From assembly GCA_046727755.1 (NCBI GenBank), contig JBKPDG010000216.1, positions 1 to 21,855 of the forward strand: 21,855 bases of DNA, given 5' to 3'. The translations under genes and the position numbers were made by a program. The DNA comes from JALZAA01 sp046727755. Lineage in GTDB: Bacteria > Actinomycetota > Acidimicrobiia > IMCC26256 > JACDBD01. The notes beneath the pieces are model-generated. The model saw only the letters and a list, made by a program, of their open reading frames with translations. It did not search any database and was not told the DNA's origin. Numbering within the stretch: position 1 is the first letter of the stretch; each line of letters opens with the position of its first letter. Below are positions 6,835 through 14,332 of the stretch, piece after piece.

Positions 6835-7824
6835 GTGCGGATTGGGCTCGCCCTTCCTCAGTACGACTACTCGGTGCCCGGCGAATCTCCGCTGCGATGG
6901 GAGACGGTGCTCGACCACGCGCGGCGGGCGGAGGCGCTCGGCTTCGACTCGCTGTGGTTGTCCGACCACCTCTTTCTCGACATCGCGAAGTACGGCGGAA
7001 CCGCCGATCCGCACGGCATCTACGAGCCGCTCGTCACCATGGCCGCGCTGGCCCGCACCGTGACCCGTCCCCGGCTCGGCACGCTGGTCGCGTGCGAGGC
7101 GCTGCGGCCCGCGTCCGTACTCGCCAAGGCGTTGGCCACCCTCGATCGCATCTGCGCCGGCCGGCTCGACGTCGGGCTCGGTGCCGGTTGGTACGAGCCC
7201 GAGTACGAAGCCGCCGGCTTGGCGTTCCCGCCTCCCGGCGAGCGGCTCGCCCGGCTGGCCGAGGCGGTCGAAGTCGTCAGCGGCCTGCTCGGCGGGGGAC
7301 CGCTCACGTTCGACGGCCGGTATCACCGCGCGCTGGGAGCGGTGAACCGTCCCCCGGCGGTGCAGCAGCCGCGTCCGCCGGTGTTCGTGGGCGGGAAAGG
7401 CGATCGGCTCATCCAGCTCGCGGTCGAGCACGCCGACGGGTGGAACACATGTTGGGTGTGGACTCCGGACGCGTACCGGGATCGCGTCGACGTGGTCGAA
7501 AGATCATGCGACAAGGTCGGACGCGATCCGGCGACGGTGTGGCGATCGCTCGGCCTCTACGCGCTGGCCGGTGAGGACCGCGCCGACCTCGAACGTCGCT
7601 TCGATCGCATGCGCGACCTCATGCCCGTCGGCGTCGTCAACGGCACACTCGACGAATGGCGCGAGGGCCGGCTGGTCGGCACGGTCGAGGAAGTTCGCGC
7701 CCAGCGCGACGAGTGGGACGCCCTCGGCGTTGAGACCATCATCGTCGGTGCCGGCCCATTGCCCTTCTCGGTCACCACACTCGGCGACGTCGAACTGCTC
7801 GCCCACGCGCTCCTCTCCTCCTGA
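6835..7824 (+). CDS. LLM-class (luciferase-like) oxidoreductase, probably F420-dependent
   Basis: A 329-residue TIM-barrel protein of the bacterial luciferase-like superfamily. It begins VRIGLALPQYDYSV, followed by HARRAEALGFDSLWLSDHLF (the typical second strand and helix), EPLVTMAALARTVTRPRLGTLV, then LATLDRICAGRLDVGLGAGWYEPEY (the cofactor-binding GLGAGW region) and PPVFVGGKGDRLIQLAVEHADGWN. In actinobacteria most proteins of this type use reduced coenzyme F420, some FMN; the substrate cannot be read from sequence. The GTG start fits the family N terminus and the upstream -10; the open frame extends to 6706 but that part would overlap the divergent gene. Nothing links it functionally to its neighbours. 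Confidence 0.87.
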   Translation: MRIGLALPQYDYSVPGESPLRWETVLDHARRAEALGFDSLWLSDHLFLDIAKYGGTADPHGIYEPLVTMAALARTVTRPRLGTLVACEALRPASVLAKALATLDRICAGRLDVGLGAGWYEPEYEAAGLAFPPPGERLARLAEAVEVVSGLLGGGPLTFDGRYHRALGAVNRPPAVQQPRPPVFVGGKGDRLIQLAVEHADGWNTCWVWTPDAYRDRVDVVERSCDKVGRDPATVWRSLGLYALAGEDRADLERRFDRMRDLMPVGVVNGTLDEWREGRLVGTVEEVRAQRDEWDALGVETIIVGAGPLPFSVTTLGDVELLAHALLSS

Positions 7825-7850
7825 ACGCAGCTCACCCGGGCAGCTGATGG

Positions 7851-7878
7851 TCGACCGCCGAGACAAAGGGGATAACCT
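7851..7878 (+). promoter_or_regulatory. promoter for tatA
   Basis: A -35-like TCGACC (7851-7856, four of six to TTGACA) and a -10 TAACCT (7873-7878) are separated by 16 nt. Transcription would start near 7885 and give a leader of about 29 nt with a purine-rich GGGAAAGGG before the ATG at 7914. Confidence 0.45.
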
Positions 7879-7913
7879 CTCCTCGAAGTCCCGAATGGGA
7901 AAGGGCACGTCGC

Positions 7914-8096
7914 ATGAACCTGGGCCCGACCGAGCTGATCATCATCCTCGTGATCGTCTTGGTGCTCTTCGGCAGCACGCGGCTCCCGAAGCTCGCCCGC
8001 TCGATGGGCCAAGCCTCGAAGGAGTTCAAGAAGGGCATCAACGAGGGCGACAAGTCGCCCGACGAGGACAAGCCGGAGAAGGAAGACTCCGCCTAG
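7914..8096 (+). CDS. tatA: Sec-independent translocase subunit TatA
   Basis: A 60-residue protein with the complete TatA plan: a short outside N terminus (MNLGPTE), one transmembrane helix LIIILVIVLVLF, the hinge FGSTRLPKLARSMG with the conserved Phe-Gly, an amphipathic helix (RSMGQASKEFKKGI) and an acidic/basic tail. TatA assembles into the pore-forming part of the twin-arginine system, which exports folded proteins. TatB would be longer and usually has a Glu in the membrane helix, so TatA is more likely. It sits just upstream of the ECF sigma operon; in mycobacteria a tat gene (tatB) lies beside sigE-rseA-htrA, so the link is ancient or recurrent. Confidence 0.93.
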   Translation: MNLGPTELIIILVIVLVLFGSTRLPKLARSMGQASKEFKKGINEGDKSPDEDKPEKEDSA

Positions 8097-8118
8097 CTCG
8101 CCTCCGCGAGCCCTTCTT
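8096..8118 (+). terminator. likely terminator after tatA
   Basis: GCTCGC (8096-8101) pairs with GCGAGC (8106-8111) around a 4-nt loop; the stem starts at the last base of the tatA stop codon. A pyrimidine-rich run CCTTCTTC follows. It would separate tatA from the sigma operon. Confidence 0.45.
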
Positions 8119-8137
8119 CATCCCCGCCCTTCGGAGC

Positions 8138-8165
8138 GGGAACCCGGCACCCGCCACCCGACGTT
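8138..8165 (+). promoter_or_regulatory. ECF-type promoter of the sigma operon (autoregulatory)
   Basis: GGGAACC (8138-8144) and CGTT (8162-8165) give GGAAC-N18-CGTT, the -35/-10 pattern known for SigE/SigH/SigR-type ECF sigma factors of actinobacteria. CGTT ends 7 nt before the ATG at 8173, so the transcript is probably leaderless. The same signature precedes whiB (10764-10738) and htrA (10820-10847). Confidence 0.7.
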
Positions 8166-8172
8166 CTTCGTG

Positions 8173-8682
8173 ATGGCCGGCGGGGTCCCGACCTGGGAGG
8201 AGGTCGCCCGAGATCACGGGCGCTTCCTCTACAACGTCGCCTACCGCCTGGCCGGCAACGACAGCGACGCACAGGATCTGGTGCAGGAAGCGCTCCTCCG
8301 AGTCCGCAAGGGCCTGGAGCGCTACCAGCCCGGATCCCTCGAAGGTTGGTTGGCCCGGATCGTGACGAACGTGTTCCTCGACGAGGTGCGACGGCGCAAG
8401 CGCCGTCCGGCCGACTCGTTCCCCGAGGACCCCGACTGGGTGCTCCCGCCCGCGCCCGCCGCCGACGAGGTCTCCACCGGGTTGTCCGACGAGGTGCAGG
8501 CGGCGCTGGCGTCGCTACCGGACGAGTTCCGTTCCGCCGTGGTGCTCTGCGACGTCGCAGACCTGCCGTACGAGGAGATCGCCGAGACACTCGGGGTCCC
8601 CGTCGGCACCGTTCGCTCCCGAATCCACCGGGGCCGGCGCCTGCTCCGTGACGCGCTCGTCGCTCCGGGAGAGACGGCGTGA
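8173..8682 (+). CDS. ECF RNA polymerase sigma factor (SigE/RpoE-like)
   Basis: A 169-residue ECF sigma factor with only regions 2 and 4. Region 2: RFLYNVAYRLAGNDSDAQDLVQEALLRV, then SLEGWLARIVTNVFLDEVRRRKRR, which melts and reads the -10. Region 4: ALASLPDEFRSAVVLCDVADLPYEEIAETLG with the helix-turn-helix VPVGTVRSRIHRGRRLLRDAL, which reads the -35. No extra C-terminal domain is present. A GTG at 8170 directly precedes the ATG; I chose 8173 because its distance from the -10 equals that at whiB. The stop overlaps the anti-sigma start by 4 nt (GTGA). By context it serves an envelope-stress response; the inducing signal is unknown. Confidence 0.92.
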   Translation: MAGGVPTWEEVARDHGRFLYNVAYRLAGNDSDAQDLVQEALLRVRKGLERYQPGSLEGWLARIVTNVFLDEVRRRKRRPADSFPEDPDWVLPPAPAADEVSTGLSDEVQAALASLPDEFRSAVVLCDVADLPYEEIAETLGVPVGTVRSRIHRGRRLLRDALVAPGETA

Positions 8683-9122
8683 ACGGCCGCCCCGCTCCCG
8701 ACGACCGGCTCTCCGCCTACCTCGACGGCGAGCTCGACGCCGCCGAGCGCGAAACGGTGGACGGCTACCTCGCAACGTCGCCGGAATGGCGTACCGAACG
8801 CGACGAGGTCGCGTACGCGCGCGACGCGCTGCGGGCCCTCCCGACGCACGAAGCGCCGCCAGGGTTCTGGGAAGGCGTGCTTTCGCCCGAGTTGACTCGA
8901 GCGCGAGCCCGGCGCCGCTCGCGGTGGCCGCGTGTGGCTGCGGCGGCGAGCGGTGTCGCGGTGGCCGCAGTCGTGATCGCTTCGTTGGTGATCCCGTCGT
9001 CGGATCGTGTCACGCCGCGCGTCCCCGCACTCTCCGACTCGCACGCCGTGCGCACCTCGGTCTCCGACGAGCCGGTCAGCCGGCTGGCCACGCTCAGCAT
9101 GGTCACCCCCTTCCGCCGATGA
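8679..9122 (+). CDS. membrane anti-sigma factor without zinc ligands
   Basis: A 147-residue protein. The N-terminal 50 residues have the helical anti-sigma (zf-HC2/RseA-like) pattern DDRLSAYLDGELDAAERETVDGYL, which should clamp the sigma factor. The usual H-x3-C-x2-C is absent: the place reads YLATSPEWRTE, with Tyr, Ser and Trp where His, Cys and Cys are expected. One transmembrane helix follows (about residues 87-107), with an Arg-rich stretch on its cytoplasmic side, then about 40 residues outside. Without zinc it should not sense thiol stress directly; regulated proteolysis or the RseB-like neighbour is a likelier input. Its GTG start overlaps the sigma stop and its stop overlaps the next start (ATGA), so synthesis of all three is probably coupled. 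Confidence 0.85.
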   Translation: MNGRPAPDDRLSAYLDGELDAAERETVDGYLATSPEWRTERDEVAYARDALRALPTHEAPPGFWEGVLSPELTRARARRRSRWPRVAAAASGVAVAAVVIASLVIPSSDRVTPRVPALSDSHAVRTSVSDEPVSRLATLSMVTPFRR

Positions 9123-10156
9123 GCACCCGGTCGCCGCGCGAGCTCACCGTGGTGGCGGCCGTCGCCGCGCTGGCCTGCTTTGCGCCTCTTCTCCTCGCGC
9201 CCGCGGCGGCGCGGTCCCAGACCGGCCCCGGCGGCGAGCTGCTCGACGAGGCCCGCCGCGCTGCGCAGGAGCAGGACTTCTCGGGTGTGCTCGAGGTGTC
9301 GTGGTCCGACGCCCGCGGGGAGCACACGAGCGAGGTGTTCGTGCGCAGCGCCAGCGGCGTGCTCGCACTTGGGGACCGGCCCACCGTGATCGTGGACGGG
9401 GCGCGCCGATTCGTGCAGGGCCCCGACGGATGGCTCTCGGTGTGGAGCCAGGACACCGAGTCGGACGTGCCATCTGCGTCCGACAAGTGGCAGCTGACGG
9501 TACGCGACGGGCCCACCGTGGCCGGCCGTCCCACCCGTGAGGTCGATGCCATCGACCGTCACCACGATCGGGTTCGCGAGCGTCTCTATCTCGACGTGTC
9601 GACAAGCCTGTTGCTGCGGCGAGAGCAGCTCGACGCCCGCGGCCGCACGGTGCGCGCCGTCGGCTTCACGAGCATCGGCGAGCCCGCCGGCGCGTTCATC
9701 GGGGCGTTCCCCGCCGAGGCGCCCCGCGCGCCGGTGCGGAGCACCAACCGTCAGCCGCGCGTCGTCGACGAGGTCACGGCGCCGTTCCGGGCTCCGGGGA
9801 CCACCGGCGAGGATTTCCGGCTCGTCGGCCGGTACGACGAGGCCGATGACACGCTCCATCTCTTCTATAGCGACGGGCTGTACACGGTGTCGGTGTTCGA
9901 GCAGGAGGGCGATCTCGATCCGACCGGCCTTCCCGCCGGCGCCGAGTCGCGCACCGTCGACGGTCGCGACGTCCGCCAGTACCGCACGCCGGGCGGAGTC
10001 GTGATGGTGTGGCAGTCGGACGACGTCGTCTACACGACCGTGTCCGACGCGCCTGTCGACCAGATAGACGGCGTCGTCGCCGACTTCGGCCCCTCCGGCT
10101 CGTCCAGCCCCGTCGACCGCGTCACCGACTTCCTCCTGGGCCCGTTCAACTGGTAG
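9119..10156 (+). CDS. exported RseB/MucB-like sigma regulatory protein
   Basis: A 345-residue protein with a Sec signal (hydrophobic core about residues 9-31, cleavage likely after APAAA). The mature N-terminal domain follows the LolA/RseB beta-fold pattern: LLDEARRAAQEQDFSGVLEVSW, EVFVRSASGVLAL, then RHHDRVRERLYLDVSTSLLLRREQLD. The C-terminal part (about 245-345) has FRLVGRYDEADDTLHLFYSDGLYTVSVFE and VMVWQSDDVVYTTVSD, like the MucB/RseB C-terminal domain. In gammaproteobacteria RseB binds the outer part of RseA and shields it from proteolysis until it meets misplaced envelope components. Here it is the third gene of the sigma operon, starting inside the anti-sigma stop codon. Cys20 lies within the signal core and does not form a good lipobox. 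The role is inferred from fold pattern and context. Confidence 0.78.
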   Translation: MSTRSPRELTVVAAVAALACFAPLLLAPAAARSQTGPGGELLDEARRAAQEQDFSGVLEVSWSDARGEHTSEVFVRSASGVLALGDRPTVIVDGARRFVQGPDGWLSVWSQDTESDVPSASDKWQLTVRDGPTVAGRPTREVDAIDRHHDRVRERLYLDVSTSLLLRREQLDARGRTVRAVGFTSIGEPAGAFIGAFPAEAPRAPVRSTNRQPRVVDEVTAPFRAPGTTGEDFRLVGRYDEADDTLHLFYSDGLYTVSVFEQEGDLDPTGLPAGAESRTVDGRDVRQYRTPGGVVMVWQSDDVVYTTVSDAPVDQIDGVVADFGPSGSSSPVDRVTDFLLGPFNW

Positions 10157-10263
10157 CCGGCGCGGTCCTTGACTGCGGCGGCCGGCACGCCGGACTGGTG
10201 CGCCCGGGCCGGCACCGCTGATCGGCCGAGCCCCTACTCGCCTCTCTCGGTCGCCGTCGCAAG

Positions 10264-10301
10264 CTCCGGCTTTGCGGCGACGGTCGGCAAAGCCGCCGTC
10301 G
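10264..10301 (-). repeat. intergenic hairpin repeat, copy 2
   Basis: Inverted copy of 2728-2765, 35 of 38 identical. CGGCTTTGC (10267-10275) pairs perfectly with GCAAAGCCG (10287-10295) around an 11-nt loop. It lies in the convergent gap between the rseB-like gene and whiB (10157-10433), where it could help stop transcription from either side. Confidence 0.6.
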
Positions 10302-10321
10302 CCGCGTCGCTCCGCTCGGCT

Positions 10322-10336
10322 CGGGTCTTCGACCCG
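10322..10336. terminator. small hairpin in the rseB-like/whiB convergent gap
   Basis: CGGGTC (10322-10327) pairs with GACCCG (10331-10336) around a TTC loop. Together with the repeat at 10264-10301 it is the main structure in the 277-nt gap 10157-10433, which holds no gene I can support. Confidence 0.35.
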
Positions 10337-10433
10337 GGTCTCGGCCGGGCGGGCCGGACTGCCCGGGACGCACCGCCCGCCGTGCCGCCCTCGACGCGGT
10401 CACCCGACACCGTCGTGAGCGACGGATCCGGAC

Positions 10434-10730
10434 TTAGGAAATAGGAGTAGGAGTCCGCTCGAGGCGGCGGCGGCGGAGGATGCGGCGGCGTTCGCGCTCG
10501 GAGGCGCCGCCCCAGACGCCGTGGTCGATCCGGTAGGTGAGGGCGTACTCGAGGCACGGCTCCTTCACCGGGCAGTCGGCGCAGACCCGGCGGGCCTGCT
10601 CGACGCCGACGCCATCGGAGGGGAAGAAGTCGTGGGGGGCACGACCCCGGCACTTGGCCTCGAGCATCCACTGATGCTCCTGGTCGTCGGCGGGGGGTGA
10701 GGTCGGGAGGTCGAAATCCATAGGGTTCAC
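10434..10730 (-). CDS. WhiB-family Fe-S transcription factor under an ECF promoter
   Basis: A 98-residue Wbl protein with cluster cysteines Cys27, Cys50, Cys53 and Cys59 (C-x22-C-x2-C-x5-C), the GVWGG turn at 71-75 and a basic tail ERERRRILRRRRLERT. Its spacing is the same as in the WhiB at 5613 but the flanks differ, so they are not recent duplicates. It starts with GTG, 7 nt after a CGTT -10, and is divergent from htrA. The promoter suggests that the envelope-stress sigma factor turns it on, which would join a redox/NO-sensitive regulator to the stress response. Its targets are unknown. Confidence 0.9.
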   Translation of the reverse strand: MNPMDFDLPTSPPADDQEHQWMLEAKCRGRAPHDFFPSDGVGVEQARRVCADCPVKEPCLEYALTYRIDHGVWGGASERERRRILRRRRLERTPTPIS

Positions 10731-10737
10731 CGCTTCA

Positions 10738-10764
10738 AACGGCGCCGGGCCGGTTCCGGTTCCC
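10738..10764 (-). promoter_or_regulatory. ECF-type promoter of whiB
   Basis: On the minus strand GGGAACC (10764-10758) is followed by CGTT (10741-10738), GGAAC-N17-CGTT, and then 7 nt to the GTG start at 10730. A second GGAACC sits in tandem just downstream of the first. The geometry is close to that of the sigma operon promoter. Confidence 0.6.
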
Positions 10765-10819
10765 GGTCGTGGGAGGCATCATGCGGGGGCCGAGATGAGA
10801 GCAACATGACAACAGATCG

Positions 10820-10847
10820 AGGAACCTTCTACGGATCCGGCGGCGTT
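10820..10847 (+). promoter_or_regulatory. ECF-type promoter of htrA
   Basis: AGGAACC (10820-10826) and CGTT (10844-10847) give GGAAC-N18-CGTT, the same spacing as at the sigma operon. Transcription would begin around 10855, leaving a leader of about 35 nt before htrA. Confidence 0.65.
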
Positions 10848-10850
10848 GAG

Positions 10851-10888
10851 ATGGCGATGCCAATGACCTCTCGTTTGGAGACAGACTG

Positions 10889-10889
<1 letters not shown>
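10851..10889 (+). other. possible leader ORF overlapping the htrA start
   Basis: An ATG at 10851 (with in-frame ATGs at 10857 and 10863) opens a 12-codon frame, MAMPMTSRLETD, whose TGA shares one base with the htrA ATG (TGATG). The htrA Shine-Dalgarno-like TTTGGAG (10874-10880) lies inside it. It may couple htrA translation to that of the leader, or be chance. Confidence 0.3.
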
Positions 10890-12100
<1,211 letters not shown>

Positions 12101-12114
12101 GTGGAAACAGCCGG

Positions 12115-12120
12115 TAGCCT
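12115..12120 (+). promoter_or_regulatory. possible -10 hexamer TAGCCT for the 91-residue protein gene
   Basis: TAGCCT ends 9 nt before the ATG at 12130. The fit to the leaderless pattern is fair; no -35 is evident. Confidence 0.35.
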
Positions 12121-12129
12121 GTTGCCCTC

Positions 12130-12405
12130 ATGAGTACCGAGGAAGAGGAGCTCGAGCAGCTCCCACCGCAGGGGCACGTGAAGGTGGTGTACCTCGGGGC
12201 GGTCGCGCCGCACTGGGAGGTGCACGGCGTTTTCGGGGACGGGCGGCTCATCGACGAGTTCCGCCAGCGGGCGCTGGCCCGGCTCCAGCTCCTCCCCCCG
12301 CACGATCCGCAGTTCCGGCGCAACCGGGAACGGGTCGCACGCGACGCGGAGCGTGAGCGCCTGATCCTCGAGTGGGATCTCGGCTACGAGGAGACCGGGA
12401 GCTAG
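12130..12405 (+). CDS. small charged protein of unknown function
   Basis: A 91-residue protein I do not recognise. It starts with an acidic run (STEEEELEQ), continues with a strand-rich middle (HVKVVYLGAVAPHWEVHGVFGD) and ends in a long Arg/Glu-rich helix (RRNRERVARDAERERLILEWDL). No signal, membrane segment or Cys is present, so it is probably cytosolic. Codon use looks like that of its neighbours. It follows htrA by 29 nt and may be read from its own weak promoter or with htrA. It converges with the regX3-like gene. Confidence 0.65.
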   Translation: MSTEEEELEQLPPQGHVKVVYLGAVAPHWEVHGVFGDGRLIDEFRQRALARLQLLPPHDPQFRRNRERVARDAERERLILEWDLGYEETGS

Positions 12406-12429
12406 AGCCGGCCTACGCCTCGACCGGCT
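12406..12429. terminator. possible bidirectional hairpin
   Basis: AGCCGG (12406-12411) pairs with CCGGCT (12424-12429) around a 12-nt loop and fills the 27-nt gap between two convergent genes. No T-tract. Confidence 0.35.
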
Positions 12430-12432
12430 GCG

Positions 12433-13155
12433 TCAGCTTGCGACGGCCTGCCGAGGCTTCTCGTAGCGATACCCGACACCGCGGATCGTGACCACGCGGG
12501 TGGGGTTCGAAGGGTCCTCCTCGACCTTGGCCCGGAGCCGCTTGACGTGCACATCGAGCGTCTTCGTGTCACCGAAGTAGTTCGGCCCCCAGATGCGGTC
12601 GATGAGCACGTCACGGGTCAGGACGCGGCCGGCGTTGGCGAGCAGCAGCTCGAGCAGCTCGAATTCCTTGAGCGGCAGCGCAACCGGTTCGCCGCGCACG
12701 AAGACCTCGTGGCGACCGGCGTCGAGGCGCACGTCGCCGATCTCGAGCGTCTCTTGGGCGGCGATGTCGGTCGGCTCGTCCTCAGAACTGCGGCGCAACG
12801 CGGCTCGCACGCGGGCGATCAGCTCGCGCAACCGGAAAGGCTTCGATACATAGTCGTCGGCCCCCACCTCGAGCCCGACGACCGCGTCGATCTCGTTGGA
12901 GCGAGCCGTCACCATGATGATCGGGACGCGCGAGCGGGTTCGGAGCTCGCGGCACACGTCGACGCCCGAGATCCGAGGCAGCATCACGTCCAGCAGGATC
13001 AGCGACGGGCGTGTGGCCTCGAACTGGTCGAGCGCTTCCTTCCCGTCGGCCGCGACCTCGACACGGAAGCCTTCACGTTCGAGCGCGACCGTGAGCGCAT
13101 CGCGGTACGACTCCTCGTCGTCGACCACGAGAATGAGCGGCGCAGCTTCTGCCAT
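12433..13155 (-). CDS. regX3: OmpR/PhoB-family response regulator, RegX3/PhoP-like
   Basis: A 240-residue response regulator. The receiver domain (about 1-120) has the acidic pair VVDDEES, the phospho-acceptor Asp56 in LLDVMLP, Thr83 in MVTARS and Lys105 in VSKPF. The C-terminal winged helix (about 140-235) has VALPLKEFELLELLLANAGRVLTRDVLIDRIW, DTKTLDVHVKRLRAKVEEDP and VVTIRGVGYRYE. Its start overlaps the kinase stop by one base (TGATG), so the two are translated together. Adjacent pst and phoU genes point to phosphate control; it should bind the 11-nt Pho-box repeats upstream of pstB and pstS. I use the mycobacterial name; PhoP or PhoB would be equally fair. Confidence 0.9.
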   Translation of the reverse strand: MAEAAPLILVVDDEESYRDALTVALEREGFRVEVAADGKEALDQFEATRPSLILLDVMLPRISGVDVCRELRTRSRVPIIMVTARSNEIDAVVGLEVGADDYVSKPFRLRELIARVRAALRRSSEDEPTDIAAQETLEIGDVRLDAGRHEVFVRGEPVALPLKEFELLELLLANAGRVLTRDVLIDRIWGPNYFGDTKTLDVHVKRLRAKVEEDPSNPTRVVTIRGVGYRYEKPRQAVAS

Positions 13156-14318
13156 CAGGACGCCTCGGACAGGTTTCGTTCGCCAGACGACGGTAGCGGC
13201 AATCGGAATCGGAACGTGGAACCCTCGCCTTCCGTCGACTCGACGGTGACGTCGCCGCCGTGGGCCTGGGCGACGTGACGCACGATCGAGAGACCCAGCC
13301 CGGTCCCGCCCGTCGCCCGGCTGCGGGCCCGGTCGACTCGATAGAACCGCTCGAAGATCCGCTCGAGGTCGCGGGCGGGGATCCCGATGCCCTGGTCGCG
13401 TACGGAGATACAGATGTTGCCGTCCACAACCGCGGCGTCGACCTCGACCCGGTCACCGGGCTCGGAGTACTTCACGGCGTTGTCGAGAAGGTTGGTCACT
13501 GCGCTCACGAGCTGCGAGCTGTCGCCGCTCACGACGAGGTCGGTCGCGACCGGAGGCACGTTGAGCGGGATCCCGACGGCGTCGGCGGCGCCTCGGACGC
13601 GCTCCGCCGCCTCGTGCAGCACCACGTGCACCGGTACCGGCTCGCGGATCGGGGCCTCTTGCGCCTCGATGAGACTCAGGTCGAGGAGGTCGTCGACGAT
13701 GCGGCCCAGCCGATTGGCCTCGTGTTGAACCCTGTAGGCGAGCTGGCTGTTGACCGGCGAATCCTCGCCCGCCGCCATCGTCTCCGCGAGGAGCGACAAC
13801 GCGCCGATCGGCGTCTTGAGCTCGTGACTGACGTTGGCAACGAAATCGCGGCGCACGCTCTCGACTCGCCGCAGCTCCGAGACATCACGCACGAAAGCGG
13901 CCGCGCCGATCGAGCGGTTGCCACGTTGGAGCGGCACGGCGCGGATCCGGACAACCTCACGAGGCGGGCCGAACAGCTGGAGCTCGCGCTCAGCGCGTTG
14001 GCCCCGCAGCGCAAGCCGGAGCAGCTCGCCGACCGCGTCCTCGACCAGGGCGTCAGCATGGCGGGCGTGGCGGAAGCGTTCGCCAGCGGCGTTCCGCAGC
14101 AGCTCTTGGCCCTGGGCGTCGACGACGATGACGCCGTCCTCGGATGCGTCCAGCGCAGCGGCGAGCGATTCGCGCTCGACGTCCGCATCCGATCCAGGAC
14201 GCTGCGCGTCCGTCGGGGTGGTCCCTTGCGCGACGCTTTGCAGGTCGCGTCGCAGCGACCGTACCGAGAGTAAGAGAGTCCCTACCGCCGCGACGAGCGC
14301 GACGATGACGATCACCAC
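13155..14318 (-). CDS. senX3: sensor histidine kinase, SenX3/PhoR-like
   Basis: A 387-residue kinase. One transmembrane helix (about residues 2-18) lies at the very N terminus with no extracellular loop, so phosphate itself is unlikely to be sensed outside. A PAS domain follows (about 48-150; ALDASEDGVIVVDAQGQELLRN). The dimerisation helix carries the phospho-His165 in FVANVSHELKTP. The ATPase domain has the N box (TNLLDNAVKY), G1 (DQGIGIP), F box (FERFYRVD) and G2 (GTGLGLSIV). As in E. coli PhoR, the transporter and PhoU probably pass on the signal. The GTG start lies 14 nt after pstB, so the kinase is made with the transporter ATPase. Confidence 0.9.
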   Translation of the reverse strand: MVIVIVALVAAVGTLLLSVRSLRRDLQSVAQGTTPTDAQRPGSDADVERESLAAALDASEDGVIVVDAQGQELLRNAAGERFRHARHADALVEDAVGELLRLALRGQRAERELQLFGPPREVVRIRAVPLQRGNRSIGAAAFVRDVSELRRVESVRRDFVANVSHELKTPIGALSLLAETMAAGEDSPVNSQLAYRVQHEANRLGRIVDDLLDLSLIEAQEAPIREPVPVHVVLHEAAERVRGAADAVGIPLNVPPVATDLVVSGDSSQLVSAVTNLLDNAVKYSEPGDRVEVDAAVVDGNICISVRDQGIGIPARDLERIFERFYRVDRARSRATGGTGLGLSIVRHVAQAHGGDVTVESTEGEGSTFRFRLPLPSSGERNLSEAS

Positions 14319-14332
14319 TGTGATCGTGGCGC

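Noticed and set aside
6139..7431. 430-residue minus-strand open frame
   Set aside because: It crosses two well-supported genes in another frame; the product is Arg/Ser/Pro-rich without domains, as expected from GC-rich antisense shadows.
9119..9200. Lipobox at Cys20 of the RseB-like protein
   Set aside because: The residues before it (ALA) are a poor lipobox and a further hydrophobic stretch follows; cleavage after the later Ala run is likelier.
10302..10317. 12-mer TCGCTCCGCTCG shared with 4881-4892 as a mobile repeat
   Set aside because: Too short and low in complexity for GC-rich DNA to claim a repeat family from two copies.
10157..10433. Possible small genes in the gap between the rseB-like gene and whiB
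   Set aside because: Short frames on both strands lack start context and motifs; the region is explained by hairpins and the repeat.
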